A stretch of DNA of 44,419 nt from Deltaproteobacteria bacterium. Lineage in GTDB: Bacteria; Myxococcota_A; Polyangia; Polyangiales; Polyangiaceae. The notes below the pieces were generated by a model. It did no database searches. It was not told where the DNA came from and saw nothing but the letters and a program-made list of their open reading frames with translations. Location of the stretch: NCBI GenBank assembly GCA_016875405.1, contig VGRJ01000028.1, positions 1 to 44,419 on the forward strand, written 5' to 3'. Made by a program: the position numbers and the translations under genes. Position 1 is the stretch's first letter, and the number at the start of each line of letters is the position of its first letter. Shown here piece after piece: positions 43,351 to 44,419 of this stretch.

Positions 43351-44419
43351 GTGAAAAGCTTGGTAGCGCATCATCGCTGGGCGGCACGACTGTTCTGTCT
43401 TCTATCGCTCTTCCTCGTGGGCCTCGTCGCCTGCGCCGGAGACGGCAGCGAACCGAATCCCTCGGAGGTGTCGCTTACCGGCACGTCTGACGGTGGCTCC
43501 GCGAGCGCACCGACGGGCGTCGGAGGCGGAAACCTCCTCATCGGTCCGTGCGAGGACGGCGAGCAGCGCGCCTGTCACGTAACCCTTGGCGAGCACGAGG
43601 GCGTGCTGAGCTGCTTCGTTGGCGTGCAGGTGTGCGTCGACGGTGCCTGGTCGGCGTGCAAGGACGGCTCCGAGGTTGAGAAGGTCCCCGCGGACGATGG
43701 CAAGCCGCTGTCGCTCACCGCCGAAAAGGTCTGCGACGACAACCCGTGCGATCCGCGCTGCAGCAAGTGGGTCGAAGACGGCAAGTGGGTTGCGGATGGC
43801 TCGGTCTGCAAGTGGCCGTGGAGCTGGTCCGCGGACCCGAAGGCGAGCATCGACCAGGCAAACAAGGACGGTGCCGCGAAGGAGCCGTGTACGCACGGCA
43901 GCGAGTGCCACCAAAACCAGAAGTGCCAGGACCCCGCTCAAGGGAGCTGCTCGCACGACATCTGCACGAAGGGCGTCGGCCTCATCAAGGGCTGCGAGAC
44001 CAAGTGCGTCGACAAGATCTGCGACGAGAAGCCCCAGTGTTGCGAGAAGAAGTATACCGGCACCTGCGAGGTCGAGCCCTGCCTCACCTACAAGAAAGGC
44101 CTGACGAAGGACTGCGACCCCGACGTCAAGAAGACCTGCGACTGGGACAAGACGTGCTGCCCCTACAAGCAGTGGGAGACCTGCAAATACTGGGGCATCG
44201 TCGGCTACGAAGAGGTCTGCAAGTGGGTCGAGACCTACAAGTGTGGCTGGCGTAACTACTACATCTGCGGCTGGCGTTGGCGCGAGTTCTACATCTGCGG
44301 CTGGCGCTGGCGCGAGTTCTACGTCTGCGGCTGGCGCTGGCGTACTTTCTACGTCTGCGGCTGGCGTTGGCGCGAGTTCTACGTCTGCGGCTGGCGCTGG
44401 CGTACTTTCTACGTCTGCG
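43351..44419 (+). CDS. Cys-rich lipoprotein with C-terminal CGWRWREFYV tandem repeats (3' end outside window)
   Basis: The open frame begins at GTG 43351 after GGGGAAC and runs off the right edge, at least 356 residues. The signal has a lipobox LVAC with lipidated Cys28. A Ser/Gly/Thr linker follows, then a CEDGEQRAC / CVDGAWSACKDG part distantly like the six-Cys module of nearby lipoproteins, a Lys/Asp/Cys-rich region with CC and CxxC pairs (about residues 130-297), and from residue 298 a decapeptide repeat CGWRWREFYV: one 8-residue starter (CGWRNYYI), five full units, and more beyond the edge. The repeat is dense in Cys, Trp, Arg and Tyr. I recognise no family. A disulfide- and aromatic-stabilised surface fibre or adhesin is a guess from composition. 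Confidence 0.85.
   Translation, partial: MKSLVAHHRWAARLFCLLSLFLVGLVACAGDGSEPNPSEVSLTGTSDGGSASAPTGVGGGNLLIGPCEDGEQRACHVTLGEHEGVLSCFVGVQVCVDGAWSACKDGSEVEKVPADDGKPLSLTAEKVCDDNPCDPRCSKWVEDGKWVADGSVCKWPWSWSADPKASIDQANKDGAAKEPCTHGSECHQNQKCQDPAQGSCSHDICTKGVGLIKGCETKCVDKICDEKPQCCEKKYTGTCEVEPCLTYKKGLTKDCDPDVKKTCDWDKTCCPYKQWETCKYWGIVGYEEVCKWVETYKCGWRNYYICGWRWREFYICGWRWREFYVCGWRWRTFYVCGWRWREFYVCGWRWRTFYVC
44242..44419 (+). repeat. Tandem 30-bp coding repeat (CGWRWR[E/T]FYV)
   Basis: A degenerate 24-bp unit (44242-44265) is followed by five 30-bp units starting at 44266, 44296, 44326, 44356 and 44386, then the start of another at 44416. Units alternate Glu and Thr at position 7 (E, E, T, E, T), giving a 60-bp higher-order unit: 44296-44355 and 44356-44415 differ at a single base. 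This points to recent expansion. The array continues beyond the window. Confidence 0.95.

Overview
The window is about 70% GC with strongly GC-biased third codon positions. It is rich in lipoprotein signal peptides, FG-GAP/ASPIC-UnbV proteins, thrombospondin type-3 repeats and small Cys-rich exported proteins. This combination points to a myxobacterium (Myxococcota, probably Polyangiales/Sorangiineae). That placement is an inference from gene content; no marker gene was aligned. The DNA is densely coded: 37 protein genes (two cut by the window edges) and one tRNA. There is no insertion sequence, prophage or CRISPR array, and no gene-free stretch longer than 300 bases.

Bases 1-7155. A lipoprotein of unknown role and a cyclophilin-type lipoprotein are followed by a minus-strand set reading from 6011 down to 1743: a nicotinamidase-like cysteine hydrolase, a TerY-like vWA protein, an atypical protein kinase with a long beta-rich tail, and a Nudix/winged-helix regulator of the NrtR type. 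A perfect 21-bp palindrome with a GT-N7-AC core lies across the spacer of a TTGACA promoter in front of the hydrolase. This looks like an NAD-responsive, NrtR-controlled signalling operon and is one of the two strongest candidates for something new. thiL follows on the plus strand.

Bases 7177-20165. A vWA lipoprotein converges on a long minus-strand run: murA, sucC-sucD, an unknown gene, a LemA/TPM cluster with a duplicated long TPM gene, and an orphan TssM/IcmF-like protein translationally coupled to an unknown partner. Several of these genes are joined by GTGA start/stop overlaps.

Bases 20229-33420. Mostly housekeeping: a beta-barrel/TSP3 outer-membrane protein, folK, an M15 peptidase, lipoamide dehydrogenase, malQ, a divergent RNase HII-like protein, tRNA-Pro(TGG) with a duplicated 3' arm beside it, sbcD-sbcC, and a hemerythrin-domain protein.

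Bases 33536-44419. An exported-protein locus: three paralogous FG-GAP/ASPIC-UnbV lipoproteins, a copper type II monooxygenase with an altered metal ligand, a membrane-anchored DsbA-like oxidoreductase, several Cys-rich lipoproteins, and finally a Cys-rich lipoprotein whose C-terminal part becomes a tandem decapeptide repeat (CGWRWREFYV) running off the window. A six-Cys N-terminal module recurs in four of these lipoproteins. The thiol oxidoreductase in their midst suggests a disulfide-rich surface system. The decapeptide-repeat protein is the second strong candidate for something undescribed.
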